From positions 1 through 9,236 of the forward strand of contig JAJYUX010000068.1 in the NCBI GenBank assembly GCA_021792315.1: a stretch of DNA of 9,236 nucleotides, written 5' to 3'. This stretch comes from an archaeon. Lineage in GTDB: Archaea; Thermoproteota; Nitrososphaeria; Nitrososphaerales; CADDZS01. Shown one piece after another: positions 1-7,311 of the stretch. The notes under the pieces were generated by a model that saw only the letters and a list, made by a program, of their open reading frames with translations, made no database searches and was not told where the DNA came from. Position 1 is the first letter of the stretch. Every line of letters begins with the position of its first letter. The position numbers and the translations under genes are program-made.

Positions 1-1221
1 TAAAAATCGGTTTCTTTGGCTCGAATGTATTTCGTGCGGAGAACACTATCCTATCCAGTCACACACAAGATGTTCAAGGTGCCAAGGACTGCTCACAGGA
101 CGGTACGACCTAGACAATGCGGCGATCGATATTCGTAACAGAGGAGCTTCTATCTGGCAATTTGGAGAACTATTGCCGCCAGTCTCCGAAGCGAATGTGG
201 TTTCTCTTGGGGAAGGATGGACTCCATATGTTAAAGTGGAGAATTATGGCGCATCCATTGGCCTAAAGAATTTGTGGTGTAAGCTGGAAGGTCAAAATCC
301 CACCGGCGCATTCAAGGACAGGATAGCTTCCCTTGGCCTTTCGCTTGTGAGAGAGTGGAGAAAAAAGGGGGTGTTTCTTGCATCTTCTGGCAATGCTGCA
401 GCAGCAGTTTCTGCTTACTCCGCTAGAGCTGGAGTACCGTGTCTAGTGCTCATCAGAGAAGATTCCACGCCTTCAAAGCTTGCACAGATATCCATGTACG
501 GGGCCAGACTGTTACGAGTGCGCGATTTGTTCCAGTCCGAAGAATCACTGTTTAGAGCTCTCACTTTGACGCAACAGTCTCTGCCTGACTGGCTGAACCA
601 TTTTGTCTGGGTTACATTCAACCCGTTGCTCGTTGATTCTCTAAAGACGATCGCTTACGAAATAGCCTCGCAATCTGTTCCAGACTACGTCTTTGTCCCT
701 ACAGCAGGAGGTGACCTGCTTTACGGAATTCACAAAGGATTTTCAGAGCTGAAAGCACTCGGGCTCATAGAGAAGGTGCCTAAGATGGTGGTGGTGCAGG
801 GAAAGGATGCCAGTCCCACTGTACAGGCAATCCAGAGCGGTTCAAGACTGGTCCCCCATACAGACAAAGCGCAAACTGTGGCTGGAGCGCTAAGAGTGAA
901 TTTCGGAGCTGAGCACACGCTTGTTGCAGTGAAGGAGTCCGGTGGTTTTGGAGTCGCCTTAACCGATGAGGAGATCATTGCTGCTGAACGCGATGTTGCA
1001 AAGCGGGAGGGAATCTTTTGTGAAGTTTCCTCTGCAACCGCTCTAGCCGGCATCGCTCAGGCACTAAAGGAAAACAGAATTGCCTCCGACGAGAGTGCAT
1101 GTGCAATCCTGAGTGGAATTGGTTTCAAGGAATACTCTTCGCCCTTCGAAGACGTTGCACAAGTTCCACTCGCAACAAAGCTAGAAGACATTCCCAAAGT
1201 GATCGAGATATCGCATTTGTC

Positions 1222-1225
<4 letters not shown>
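1..1225 (+). CDS. thrC: Threonine synthase, 5' end outside window
   Basis: PLP-dependent enzyme of fold type II that converts O-phospho-L-homoserine and water to threonine and phosphate, the last step of threonine synthesis, in the cytoplasm. The frame is open from base 2 with no stop and no ATG, GTG or TTG before TTG at 173, so the true start lies to the left. The codons before 173 encode a classic zinc ribbon: Cys codons at 26, 35, 71 and 80 (ECISCG and RCSRCQG, followed by RYD). Starting at 173 would lose it. About 407 residues are visible. The PLP Schiff-base lysine is at 314-316 in NPTGAFKDR. The substrate/cofactor loop SSGNAAAAVS follows, then a PTAGGDLLYGIHKGF phosphate-binding loop and a C-terminal EVSSATALAG motif, all as in threonine synthases. 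The TAG stop at 1223-1225 overlaps the stop of the opposing aminotransferase remnant. Related fold II enzymes such as threonine dehydratase usually lack the N-terminal ribbon, so threonine synthase is the best call. Confidence 0.9.
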
Positions 1226-1740
<515 letters not shown>

Positions 1741-1741
1741 C

Positions 1742-2188
1742 TCAGACGACTACGTTTACGACATAAGTGAATATGAAGAGAGGCACAATAGTGTATATCC
1801 ATTCGTGATGAAGTATCACGTTCATCCTAATCTTTGGCCAGAATTTGTCTCCCAAGAAATCAACCGCGATCGTAGTTGCTATCAGGAGGAAGACGTAGCC
1901 TAGTCTATCCCAGAACGAGCTCCAGATCGGTTGGACATACCCGAGAAAGAAGAGCCCTGCGAGTATTGAATACGCAGTTGGAACAATGTAATACAGGCAC
2001 CTGTGATGAACTCTTCGTCCCTTTACATAGAAAGGTTTTGCGAAGCCGCGTTTGAACATCGCTGTTCCGAGCTGGTCTATCACAAATGTCCCGAAGGTTA
2101 CAACACCCAGACCTATCACGAATCCAAGGAAAAAAAGGGCAGGATCCGATATAATCGGCGGACGAGGGTTTCCGAAAAGTAAAGACAT
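1742..2188 (-). CDS. Four-helix membrane protein with paired histidines, unknown function
   Basis: I do not recognise a named family. The 148-residue protein starts at ATG 2188-2186 and has four hydrophobic segments, about residues 16-38, 64-84, 96-115 and 130-148, with almost no C-terminal tail. Charged and potentially metal- or heme-binding residues sit at helix ends: GRRVHHR (His61-His62) before helix 2, VDFLGDK (Asp110, Asp114) after helix 3, and ILHHEW (His127-His128-Glu129-Trp130) at the start of helix 4. Pro and Trp residues recur at membrane boundaries. It follows the Sir2 stop by 20 bp on the same strand, so it is probably the last intact gene of the malic enzyme array. No convincing Shine-Dalgarno sequence precedes it. 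The regular placement of the His pairs suggests a real conserved membrane domain rather than a chance frame. A metal-dependent membrane enzyme or redox-cofactor carrier is possible but unproven. Confidence 0.8.
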   Translation of the reverse strand: MSLLFGNPRPPIISDPALFFLGFVIGLGVVTFGTFVIDQLGTAMFKRGFAKPFYVKGRRVHHRCLYYIVPTAYSILAGLFFLGYVQPIWSSFWDRLGYVFLLIATTIAVDFLGDKFWPKIRMNVILHHEWIYTIVPLFIFTYVVNVVV

Positions 2189-2208
2189 CCCACTGAACAG
2201 ATCCAGGC

Positions 2209-2991
2209 TCAGTATTTTAGCTCTACTGAATCTCCCATGCTCTTCAATCTTTCAGCAATCAAAGGAAGCGACTCAGAACAATCTCCAATCCAGCTCTCGT
2301 CAACAATGTCACGAGATAGTTCTGTTTCCTCTGCGTTTATCTCGATGATCTTGGCCCCGGTTCTCTTGGCGATTCTCGGATATACCGAGGCAGGATATAC
2401 CGAAGCTGTTGTCCCAATTATCATCATCGACTTGCAATTCATTGATGCTTGTGACGCAAGTTCCAAGTTTCTTGGGTCGAGGGACTCTCCAAACATTACC
2501 ACATCAGGCTTCAGTGAGATACCGCAGCCATCGCACAACGGAGGAGTCGAATGTTCTTCAGCGTAAACGTCTGCCCATGATGTAGGGTATTTCTTGGAGC
2601 ACTTCGGGCATACGCAAAATCTGGCGTTTCCGTGAAGCTCAATTACTTGTTTTGAGCCTGCCTTTTGATGTAGTCCATCCGTATTTTGCGTAATTATTTC
2701 TCTCACGATTTGCATCTCCTGCAATTCCTTAAGCGCAATGTGTGCTTTGTTTGGTTTTGCTCCGAGTATATCAAACCCCGCCTTCTTTCTCTCGATTCTC
2801 TTAGCCCAATATTCCGAAGGAGATCGCCTGAAAGTATCGATGGTGAAATCATTTGGATCGAATATCTTCCACAGACCTTGGGGTCCGCGGTAATCTCGAA
2901 TCCCACTGGCGGTGGAGATCCCAGCTCCTGTGAAAGCTACAGAGTGCCCATCCCTTAGAATCTCGACGATTGCAGTCAACGAGTCTTTCAT
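2209..2991 (-). CDS. Sir2-family NAD-dependent protein deacylase
   Basis: Sirtuin that removes acyl groups from lysine using NAD+, giving nicotinamide and O-acyl-ADP-ribose; cytoplasmic, 260 residues, a normal length for prokaryotic Sir2. All signature motifs are present: GAGIS (22-26), TASGIRDYRG (27-36), QNTDGLH (102-108), catalytic His120 in ELHG, a zinc ribbon from Cys128, Cys131, Cys153 and Cys156, KPDVVMFGE (161-169), GTTASVYPAS (193-202) and IEIN (216-219). Where SIRT5-type desuccinylases carry a Tyr and an Arg in the acyl pocket, this protein seems to have Arg65 and Arg68, so the Tyr is missing and plain deacetylation is more likely; this alignment was done by eye. The ATG at 2991-2989 is preceded by GGAAGAG at a reasonable distance. 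The gene lies 38 bp after the GNAT acetyltransferase gene on the same strand, which fits opposing roles in reversible acetylation. In Sulfolobus, Sir2 deacetylates the chromatin protein Alba; the substrate here is unknown. Confidence 0.95.
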   Translation of the reverse strand: MKDSLTAIVEILRDGHSVAFTGAGISTASGIRDYRGPQGLWKIFDPNDFTIDTFRRSPSEYWAKRIERKKAGFDILGAKPNKAHIALKELQEMQIVREIITQNTDGLHQKAGSKQVIELHGNARFCVCPKCSKKYPTSWADVYAEEHSTPPLCDGCGISLKPDVVMFGESLDPRNLELASQASMNCKSMMIIGTTASVYPASVYPRIAKRTGAKIIEINAEETELSRDIVDESWIGDCSESLPLIAERLKSMGDSVELKY

Positions 2992-3029
2992 GACTGCTCT
3001 TCCCGTACACTAGTCCGTTTTCTCAATTC

Positions 3030-3557
3030 TTACCTGGCATACACATTAGTAAGAGACCTAAAGCCGAGCTTGCTGTAGAACTTTTTAGCTATCTCGTTCT
3101 GACTTGGAAACTCCGCAGTAATCAGAACTGCGCCTCGTTTCTTTAGTTCTGCAGATACGGCCTCCAATAGATCCTTTCCAAGACTCCCTCGCCTGAACTC
3201 TGGAAGTATGTAGAATTCAACTATCGACCCTTCTCTCCGAGGCTCGTAAAAGACGCGGTCTATCAGGTCCGCTTTGACGACGCCAACGATCTTGTCTTCG
3301 ACAGCGGCAATAAGCACAACGGATTCCTTGTTCGAAATTGCACTCTTGACAGTCTTCAGAGCGAAATCCTCCACTCGATCGGTCGTCTTTAACAAGGGAT
3401 CAAATTCGCCGTTCAATCTCTTGAGACGAGCTATTAATGCAGCGGCGTGTTCTATCTCATTCGGTTTGATTCCTCGGATTTCCGGACCAGCACTCTTAGT
3501 TGCCCTAAGTTCAGTTCCTTCCTTATCCTGACCAGATTTCTTGCTCAATATACTCAC
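3030..3557 (-). CDS. GNAT-family N-acetyltransferase
   Basis: Transfers an acetyl group from acetyl-CoA to an amine, which could be a protein lysine, a protein N-terminus or a small molecule. The 175-residue protein has a polar, probably flexible N-terminus (about 1-22), then the GNAT fold. The core is strand 4 and motif A, IVEFYILPEFRRGSLGKDLL (112-131), whose R-R-G-S-L-G loop binds the acetyl-CoA pyrophosphate. The loop has Ser125 where the R-x-x-G-x-G consensus has Gly. Motif B contains KKFYSKLGF, with Tyr161 as the usual candidate general acid. The GTG start at 3557-3555 overlaps the malic enzyme stop as GTGA, preceded by GAGG at 5-base spacing, so translation is probably coupled to malic enzyme. 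Sir2 follows 38 bp downstream. A protein acetyltransferase paired with that sirtuin is an attractive inference; the sequence alone does not fix the substrate. A RimI-like role is an alternative. Confidence 0.92.
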   Translation of the reverse strand: MSILSKKSGQDKEGTELRATKSAGPEIRGIKPNEIEHAAALIARLKRLNGEFDPLLKTTDRVEDFALKTVKSAISNKESVVLIAAVEDKIVGVVKADLIDRVFYEPRREGSIVEFYILPEFRRGSLGKDLLEAVSAELKKRGAVLITAEFPSQNEIAKKFYSKLGFRSLTNVYAR

Positions 3558-4915
3558 TTCTTCCTCTGAATACTCGAAAATGGTTCGATGAATCTAGATT
3601 TTTGTAACGAACCGATCATCATTTTTGACTTGCTGATTATTCGCTCGGCCCTGTTATGTATTTGTTTTCGCGTCAGATTCTTTCGCGCAATCCCCAGTTT
3701 AACGCACTTTTCCCCTACTGCGGCTGCTACAAGTGGATAGATTTCCCAATCCATCATTGTCGGAAGTATGTGTTCGTCAGAGAGGGTTCCTTGTTTCTTT
3801 GCAAAGCCGGCAAGCTCTTCTGCTGCGGAGATGATCACGTCGTCAGGAATCCCCTTTGATCTAACGTCTAGTACTCCTCTGATTATTGATGGAAACATAA
3901 GACTGTTGTTTACCTGATTCGGAAAATCAGAACGCCCCGTGGCCACAATGCGAACTCCGGCTTTGTTCGCTTCCGAGGGCCAAATCTCAGGGATTGGATT
4001 CGACAGAGCAAATAAGATCGAGTTCTTGTTCATTTTCTTGAGTGTCGGCTGGGTCAGCGTGTGAGGCCCTGGAGTCGAGGCTGCAATCAACGCATCGGCA
4101 CCTTCTGCAGCCTCATCAATGCCGCCTGTTCTCTTTTCTTCATTTGTTTTCAGAGCCAGCTCATACTTCCATTTGTTCTGAAGCATCATGTGATCCATGT
4201 CTTCCCTTTCTGGATGCAAGATCCCTTTCGAGTCCGTCATTATCAGGTTGCCAGGTTTCAGTCCGGCAGAGATCATTAGTCTAGCGGCTGCTATGTTTGC
4301 CGCGCCTGATCCCATTAGGACAATTTTCGAGTCTCTCAGATTTCTGCCTGTAAGCTCAAGTGAGTTCAACAAGCCCGCTAGAATTACCCCGGCTGTTCCC
4401 TGTTGATCATCGTGCCACACTGGGATGTGCAGCTTCTCCCTCAGACTGTCAAGGATTTGGAAACACTTTGGCGATGCAATATCTTCAAGATGAATTGCAC
4501 CAAAAGCTGGCTCAATATGCGTAGCAAACTCTATGATTTTCTCTGGCTCGTGCGCTGCTATTGGCACTGGGATAGCGTCGACACCTCCCAGATATTTGTA
4601 GATTAGTGCCTTCCCCTCCATGACGGGCAAGCTCCCTTCAGGGCCGATGTCGCCAAGGCCCAAGACCCGTGATCCGTCCGTCAGAATGCAGAGTGTGTTC
4701 CACCTGTTGGTATACTCAAATGAGAGATCGGGATCCTTTGCAACTGCTAGACTAACCGCTGCAACTCCCGGCGTGTACCAGATTGAAAAATCATCTAGGC
4801 TAGTAACCGGCACTTTCGGAATCATCTGCACCTTGCCTTCGTACTTCTTAGAATATAGCAAAGCCAGCTTAGACGGATCGCTTTTTCTCTTTGATGAAGG
4901 TTTACTCTTTTGCAA
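3554..4915 (-). CDS. Malic enzyme (oxaloacetate-decarboxylating malate dehydrogenase)
   Basis: Oxidatively decarboxylates malate to pyruvate and CO2 with reduction of NAD(P)+, linking the citric acid cycle to pyruvate and acetyl-CoA; cytoplasmic. The 453 residues match the short bacterial/archaeal type, without the phosphotransacetylase-like C-terminal domain of MaeB. Visible motifs: catalytic Tyr47 in WYTPGVA, LTDGSRVLGLGDIGPEG (78-94), catalytic Lys102 in MEGKALIYK, metal ligands Glu144-Asp145 in LEDIASPKCF and the HDDQQGTAG motif (168-176), NAD loop GSGAANIAA (202-210) with Asp228 after strand 2, FALSNPIPEIWP (302-313) and ATGRSDFPNQVNN (325-337). Most family members have His where Gln172 stands in DDQQ. 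Start is TTG 4915-4913: the frame is open further upstream but contains no ATG, GTG or other TTG back to a stop at 5005-5003. The stop overlaps the GNAT start by 4 bases, so this is probably the first gene of a four-gene unit. Coenzyme preference cannot be settled by eye. Confidence 0.95.
   Translation of the reverse strand: MQKSKPSSKRKSDPSKLALLYSKKYEGKVQMIPKVPVTSLDDFSIWYTPGVAAVSLAVAKDPDLSFEYTNRWNTLCILTDGSRVLGLGDIGPEGSLPVMEGKALIYKYLGGVDAIPVPIAAHEPEKIIEFATHIEPAFGAIHLEDIASPKCFQILDSLREKLHIPVWHDDQQGTAGVILAGLLNSLELTGRNLRDSKIVLMGSGAANIAAARLMISAGLKPGNLIMTDSKGILHPEREDMDHMMLQNKWKYELALKTNEEKRTGGIDEAAEGADALIAASTPGPHTLTQPTLKKMNKNSILFALSNPIPEIWPSEANKAGVRIVATGRSDFPNQVNNSLMFPSIIRGVLDVRSKGIPDDVIISAAEELAGFAKKQGTLSDEHILPTMMDWEIYPLVAAAVGEKCVKLGIARKNLTRKQIHNRAERIISKSKMMIGSLQKSRFIEPFSSIQRKK
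3563..3566 (-). promoter_or_regulatory. Shine-Dalgarno for the GNAT gene
   Basis: GAGG, within AGAGGAAG on the minus strand, lies 5 bases before the GTG start at 3557 and inside the last codons of malic enzyme. It supports the GTG start in the GTGA overlap, since no ATG is available there. Confidence 0.6.
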
Positions 4916-4999
4916 TTGAAATGTTTGAGCCCCTATGTGTTTGCAGAAATATTCCAGTAGCTGGTAGATCGTGATTTGACCATCTTGTTCAGGAATTCC

Positions 5000-5006
5000 T
5001 ATTTAA
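5000..5006 (-). promoter_or_regulatory. Archaeal TATA-like box for the malic enzyme array
   Basis: Minus-strand TTAAATA, preceded by AAG, lies in the gap after the MFS stop (5017). With the usual archaeal spacing of about 26 bases the transcript would begin near 4977, giving a leader of about 60 bases before the TTG at 4915. It supports transcription of the malic enzyme array separately from the MFS gene. Judged by eye only. Confidence 0.45.
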
Positions 5007-5016
5007 CTTGATATCA

Positions 5017-6264
5017 TCACTCAGCTGATCGTCGAACTTTCCTCCTTTGCGCCGTGATTTCGTACTGTTTCTGTAGTTTTGGCGAGAGAAATAGAAAACT
5101 CATCCCAACCAGCGCAGAAAACGCCGCTACCATAATCCAACTTAGACTAGGATCAAATGCAAGTAACTGCAGGCTGACCGGTCCAATGAATGTTGCAAAA
5201 GATCTTCCAATGCTAGAAAATCCAGAATAGTAACCTTGGTAGGTTCCTCTGTTTCCTGTCTCGGAAAATAATGTTGTAATAGTCTGTGCTGGAACCGTGA
5301 GAAAGATTTCAGCGATGCTCACCACGATCATTGCAAGTTCCAAATCCAAGAAATTCTGTGATGCGCTCACGATCATGTAGCTGCAGAATATTAGAAAACA
5401 GGATAAAATTAATGGAGTGACCAAACGCTTTGTGCGATTAGTTATTCTATTTAGTGGGAGCTGCAATATCACAATTACTGCGCCATTAGTTGCAAAGAGA
5501 TATCCAATCTCTGTATTGGAGAAACTCAGAAACTTCGCAACATAAAGAGAGAGTGGAGTTATTTCGTAGCCGAGAGCGACGAAAGCACACATAGTCAGGA
5601 GAAGAAAGACGATAACGCTTCTATCCTCCGACCACTGCAGCCACTTTACTGGTGATGAAACATTAGGCAGCCCGTCGCGATTTTTTCGGGTGGCCGGCTT
5701 GATACTTATTTGAGCAATGACGGCAGCAATCATGGAAGTGATTCCACTCAGGGCGAAGACCACTGCATAGCTCAGTATGTCGGAAAGAATTCCGCCGAGC
5801 GCAGGCCCTATTGCAAACCCAAGATTTCCAGCTATAACCAATAACGAGAAACCCATTCCGTAATTGCTGTCAGGCTGGTTTGCAATTATGGAAGAAGTGG
5901 CTGGCTGAGAGAGTCCTCTTACTAAAGAGAACAGAGGGTACATGACAAGTATGACTATGACTGGGGCGTTTCGCTGCAGCAGAATTCCCAAAACAACCGA
6001 AACCGCAAACGAGACGAGGTACCCCGTTATCATGACTTTCTTCGGGCCTATCGAATCCGTCAATCGACCACCAGCTAGCTGGCTCGCAAATGTGAGCAAC
6101 CCCGTGACCAAGTAGGTAACGCCTATGGTGTAAAGTGGGACTCCGCGCGCTATTTCCAAGTACACGGCGAGGAACGGTATGGTTGCAGCCCAACCCAGAG
6201 AATTTAGCGTTCGAATTGTGAACACTATCCACGTTTCTCTGGGCACTAGCATGAAGCAAATCAC
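5017..6264 (-). CDS. MFS transporter, 12 membrane helices
   Basis: Major facilitator superfamily secondary carrier in the cytoplasmic membrane, 415 residues from GTG 6264 or 411 from ATG 6252. The ATG (MLVPRETW) is perhaps the better start because the first helix begins only at about residue 12; a stop lies immediately upstream of the GTG. Two six-helix halves are separated by a polar loop at about 195-215 (KPATRKNRDGLPNVSS). Motif A between helices 2 and 3 is clear as GGRLTDSIGPKK (65-76). RGLSQPATSS lies in helix 4 and the helix 5 region carries GNLGFAIGPALGG, typical of drug:H+ antiporter-like MFS proteins. The C-terminus is basic (QRRKVRRSAE). The substrate is not evident: the DHA1-like pattern suggests efflux of small molecules, but this is family-level only. 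The gene is divergent from the small SH3-like gene across about 300 bp and is followed by the malic enzyme promoter, so it is probably transcribed alone. Confidence 0.92.
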   Translation of the reverse strand: MICFMLVPRETWIVFTIRTLNSLGWAATIPFLAVYLEIARGVPLYTIGVTYLVTGLLTFASQLAGGRLTDSIGPKKVMITGYLVSFAVSVVLGILLQRNAPVIVILVMYPLFSLVRGLSQPATSSIIANQPDSNYGMGFSLLVIAGNLGFAIGPALGGILSDILSYAVVFALSGITSMIAAVIAQISIKPATRKNRDGLPNVSSPVKWLQWSEDRSVIVFLLLTMCAFVALGYEITPLSLYVAKFLSFSNTEIGYLFATNGAVIVILQLPLNRITNRTKRLVTPLILSCFLIFCSYMIVSASQNFLDLELAMIVVSIAEIFLTVPAQTITTLFSETGNRGTYQGYYSGFSSIGRSFATFIGPVSLQLLAFDPSLSWIMVAAFSALVGMSFLFLSPKLQKQYEITAQRRKVRRSAE

Positions 6265-6323
6265 TTTCTATGGGGTTCGAAATTCTGAAAAGTCCCATCT
6301 CTTAACTTTGAACGTCTTTTGGG

Positions 6324-6331
6324 ATTATATC
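6324..6331 (-). promoter_or_regulatory. Archaeal TATA-like box for the MFS gene
   Basis: Minus-strand GATATAAT in the divergent intergenic region. Start of transcription would fall near 6300, giving a leader of about 35-50 bases before GTG 6264 or ATG 6252. Neither start has an obvious Shine-Dalgarno sequence. By-eye assignment. Confidence 0.4.
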
Positions 6332-6537
6332 AATTTGCAGATGACCGTACGAAAATGGAGCTGCTGGGCTTTTTGAATTCCTGATTTGCTAGTGCTTCAT
6401 GACATGCCATCTCGAGAAAGCAGATTCAATCTCTCCTTTCTGACTGAACATAGGCGTCCGATAAGAGAGCAGCCTATACGTTGATTCTGGTTGGTTAGGA
6501 CTTTGACAAACTGAGAGGAGGAGAATTCTGCATATCA

Positions 6538-6544
6538 TTATAAG
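6538..6544 (+). promoter_or_regulatory. Archaeal TATA-like box giving a leaderless transcript
   Basis: TTATAAG is centred near 6541, 28 bases before the GTG at 6569. The usual archaeal spacing puts transcription start at about 6567, essentially on the start codon. This explains why the gene has no Shine-Dalgarno sequence and supports the GTG as the true start. Confidence 0.55.
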
Positions 6545-6568
6545 TCAGAAGCGAGTTTCAAAATTCGG

Positions 6569-6820
6569 GTGCAAAAATTGACCTCCTCCAAATTCAGGAA
6601 AGGCGATCTGGTGATAGTTTCTGTGGAAGGGAGACCTACGCAGTTTGAAATTTTGTCTTCGTATTCTCGTGGCAGAGGTCTAAAATCGGTCGATGAGATA
6701 GTCTACGATGTGAAAGAAGTAAATAGCGGAGAGACCAGGACAATCTCGCAAGACGAAATACTGAGATTGGCAACTCCAGTGGACAATTCATCTAGCCTGT
6801 TTGTTAGAAAAAAGAATTAG
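6569..6820 (+). CDS. Small SH3/Tudor-like beta-barrel protein, unknown function
   Basis: An 83-residue cytoplasmic protein that I cannot name. The pattern FRKGDLVIVSVEGRPTQFEI, an alternating strand, YDVKEVNSGETRTISQDEI and a final LRLA looks like a small SH3-like or Tudor-like barrel: a KGD turn opening strand 1, then short beta strands separated by Gly/Arg/Ser-rich turns (SSYSRGRGLKS). The C-terminal VDNSSSLFVRKKN is probably disordered and basic. Such folds often bind nucleic acid or protein partners, but no catalytic residues are visible and there is no Cys or His. GTG 6569 is the only usable start before the domain: the frame is open upstream to a TGA at 6512-6514 without ATG, GTG or TTG. 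TTG at 6578 is a weaker alternative. It precedes the DUF393 gene by 35 bp on the same strand, so the two may be co-transcribed. Confidence 0.75.
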   Translation: MQKLTSSKFRKGDLVIVSVEGRPTQFEILSSYSRGRGLKSVDEIVYDVKEVNSGETRTISQDEILRLATPVDNSSSLFVRKKN

Positions 6821-6855
6821 CAAGAAAACTGAATGTCTCTCCATGTAGAGCAGTA

Positions 6856-7311
6856 GTGGTACATCGGACAGAATTGCATCTCAACAACCTAGCAGGTAGC
6901 GAAGGTTTCGCTTTCGTCCTCTACGACTCTGATTGCGGACATTGTTCCAGTTTTTTGAAAGCTGTGAAACTACTTGATGTTCGTGAGGTACTGATTCCTG
7001 TGCCTTTGAAATCTGATATGGCATTCAGGCTGGTAAAGGATACGATGCCAAAACAGCAAATGCTGAATTCGTTCCATCTCGTAACTCGATCCCACGGATT
7101 CTCCAAAGTATACAGCGGGGGCGATGGAATTATACAACTTCTCGTGTACTTTCCATTAGTTAGCGCGGCGACAATTCTGTTCAGGAGGTATGAATCCTTG
7201 CGGCTTCTAGCCAACAGAGCCTATCTCCAAATAACCAGAATAAGGCATTCTAGTACGTGCATTGCGAGCCAGTCCGGAGCAGCTAACCATACGGCGACTG
7301 GGCCGGCTTAG
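6856..7311 (+). CDS. DUF393/DCC-family CxxC protein, predicted thiol-disulfide oxidoreductase
   Basis: A 151-residue protein whose N-terminal half matches the DCC (DUF393) family: a strand ending in YDSDCGHC (23-30), with the redox-type Cys27-Gly-His-Cys30 pair, then a helix (SSFLKAVKLLD) and the strand REVLIPVPL. The family's usual signature is YDGxCxxC at the same place. Further family-like elements are HLVTRSHGFSKVYSGGDGII (74-93) and a hydrophobic segment, LLVYFPLVSAATILF (95-109), near the usual site of an aromatic/hydrophobic helix. The family is predicted to be a thioredoxin-like oxidoreductase; substrates are not established. Start is GTG 6856; no other start lies upstream in frame before the domain, and TTG 6874 is a shorter alternative. 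The last 20 or so residues (SSTCIASQSGAANHTATGPA) look unconserved and overlap the 3' end of the opposing gene by 29 bp. It is probably co-transcribed with the SH3-like gene. Confidence 0.8.
   Translation: MVHRTELHLNNLAGSEGFAFVLYDSDCGHCSSFLKAVKLLDVREVLIPVPLKSDMAFRLVKDTMPKQQMLNSFHLVTRSHGFSKVYSGGDGIIQLLVYFPLVSAATILFRRYESLRLLANRAYLQITRIRHSSTCIASQSGAANHTATGPA

Larger units (their letters stand above)
6265..6568. other. Divergent intergenic control region
   Basis: About 300 bases between the MFS gene (leftward) and the SH3-like gene (rightward). It contains a TATA-like box for each direction. Between them (about 6340-6530) I see no convincing gene, RNA or strong inverted repeat. A purine-rich GAGAGGAGGAG at 6513-6523 resembles a Shine-Dalgarno sequence, but no start codon follows at a suitable distance and it lies upstream of the rightward TATA-like box. 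Confidence 0.5.

Noticed and set aside
2378..2410. Near-perfect 15-base tandem repeat in the Sir2 gene (encodes SVYPA then SVYPR)
   Set aside because: The residue spacing between the two prolines matches ordinary sirtuins, so nothing has been inserted; the likeness is probably chance or local codon drift.
6268..6290. GGTTCGAAATTC resembling a tRNA T-loop
   Set aside because: The flanking bases do not form a T stem and no acceptor, D or anticodon arms are present; it lies in the MFS leader.
5870..6298. A 142-codon minus-strand frame inside the MFS gene
   Set aside because: It overlaps the MFS coding sequence in another frame and shows no domain or membrane pattern; a shadow.
6293..6324. TCCCA and TGGGA inverted repeat around the MFS promoter as an operator or hairpin
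   Set aside because: Arms are only five bases with a 22-base gap, expected by chance.
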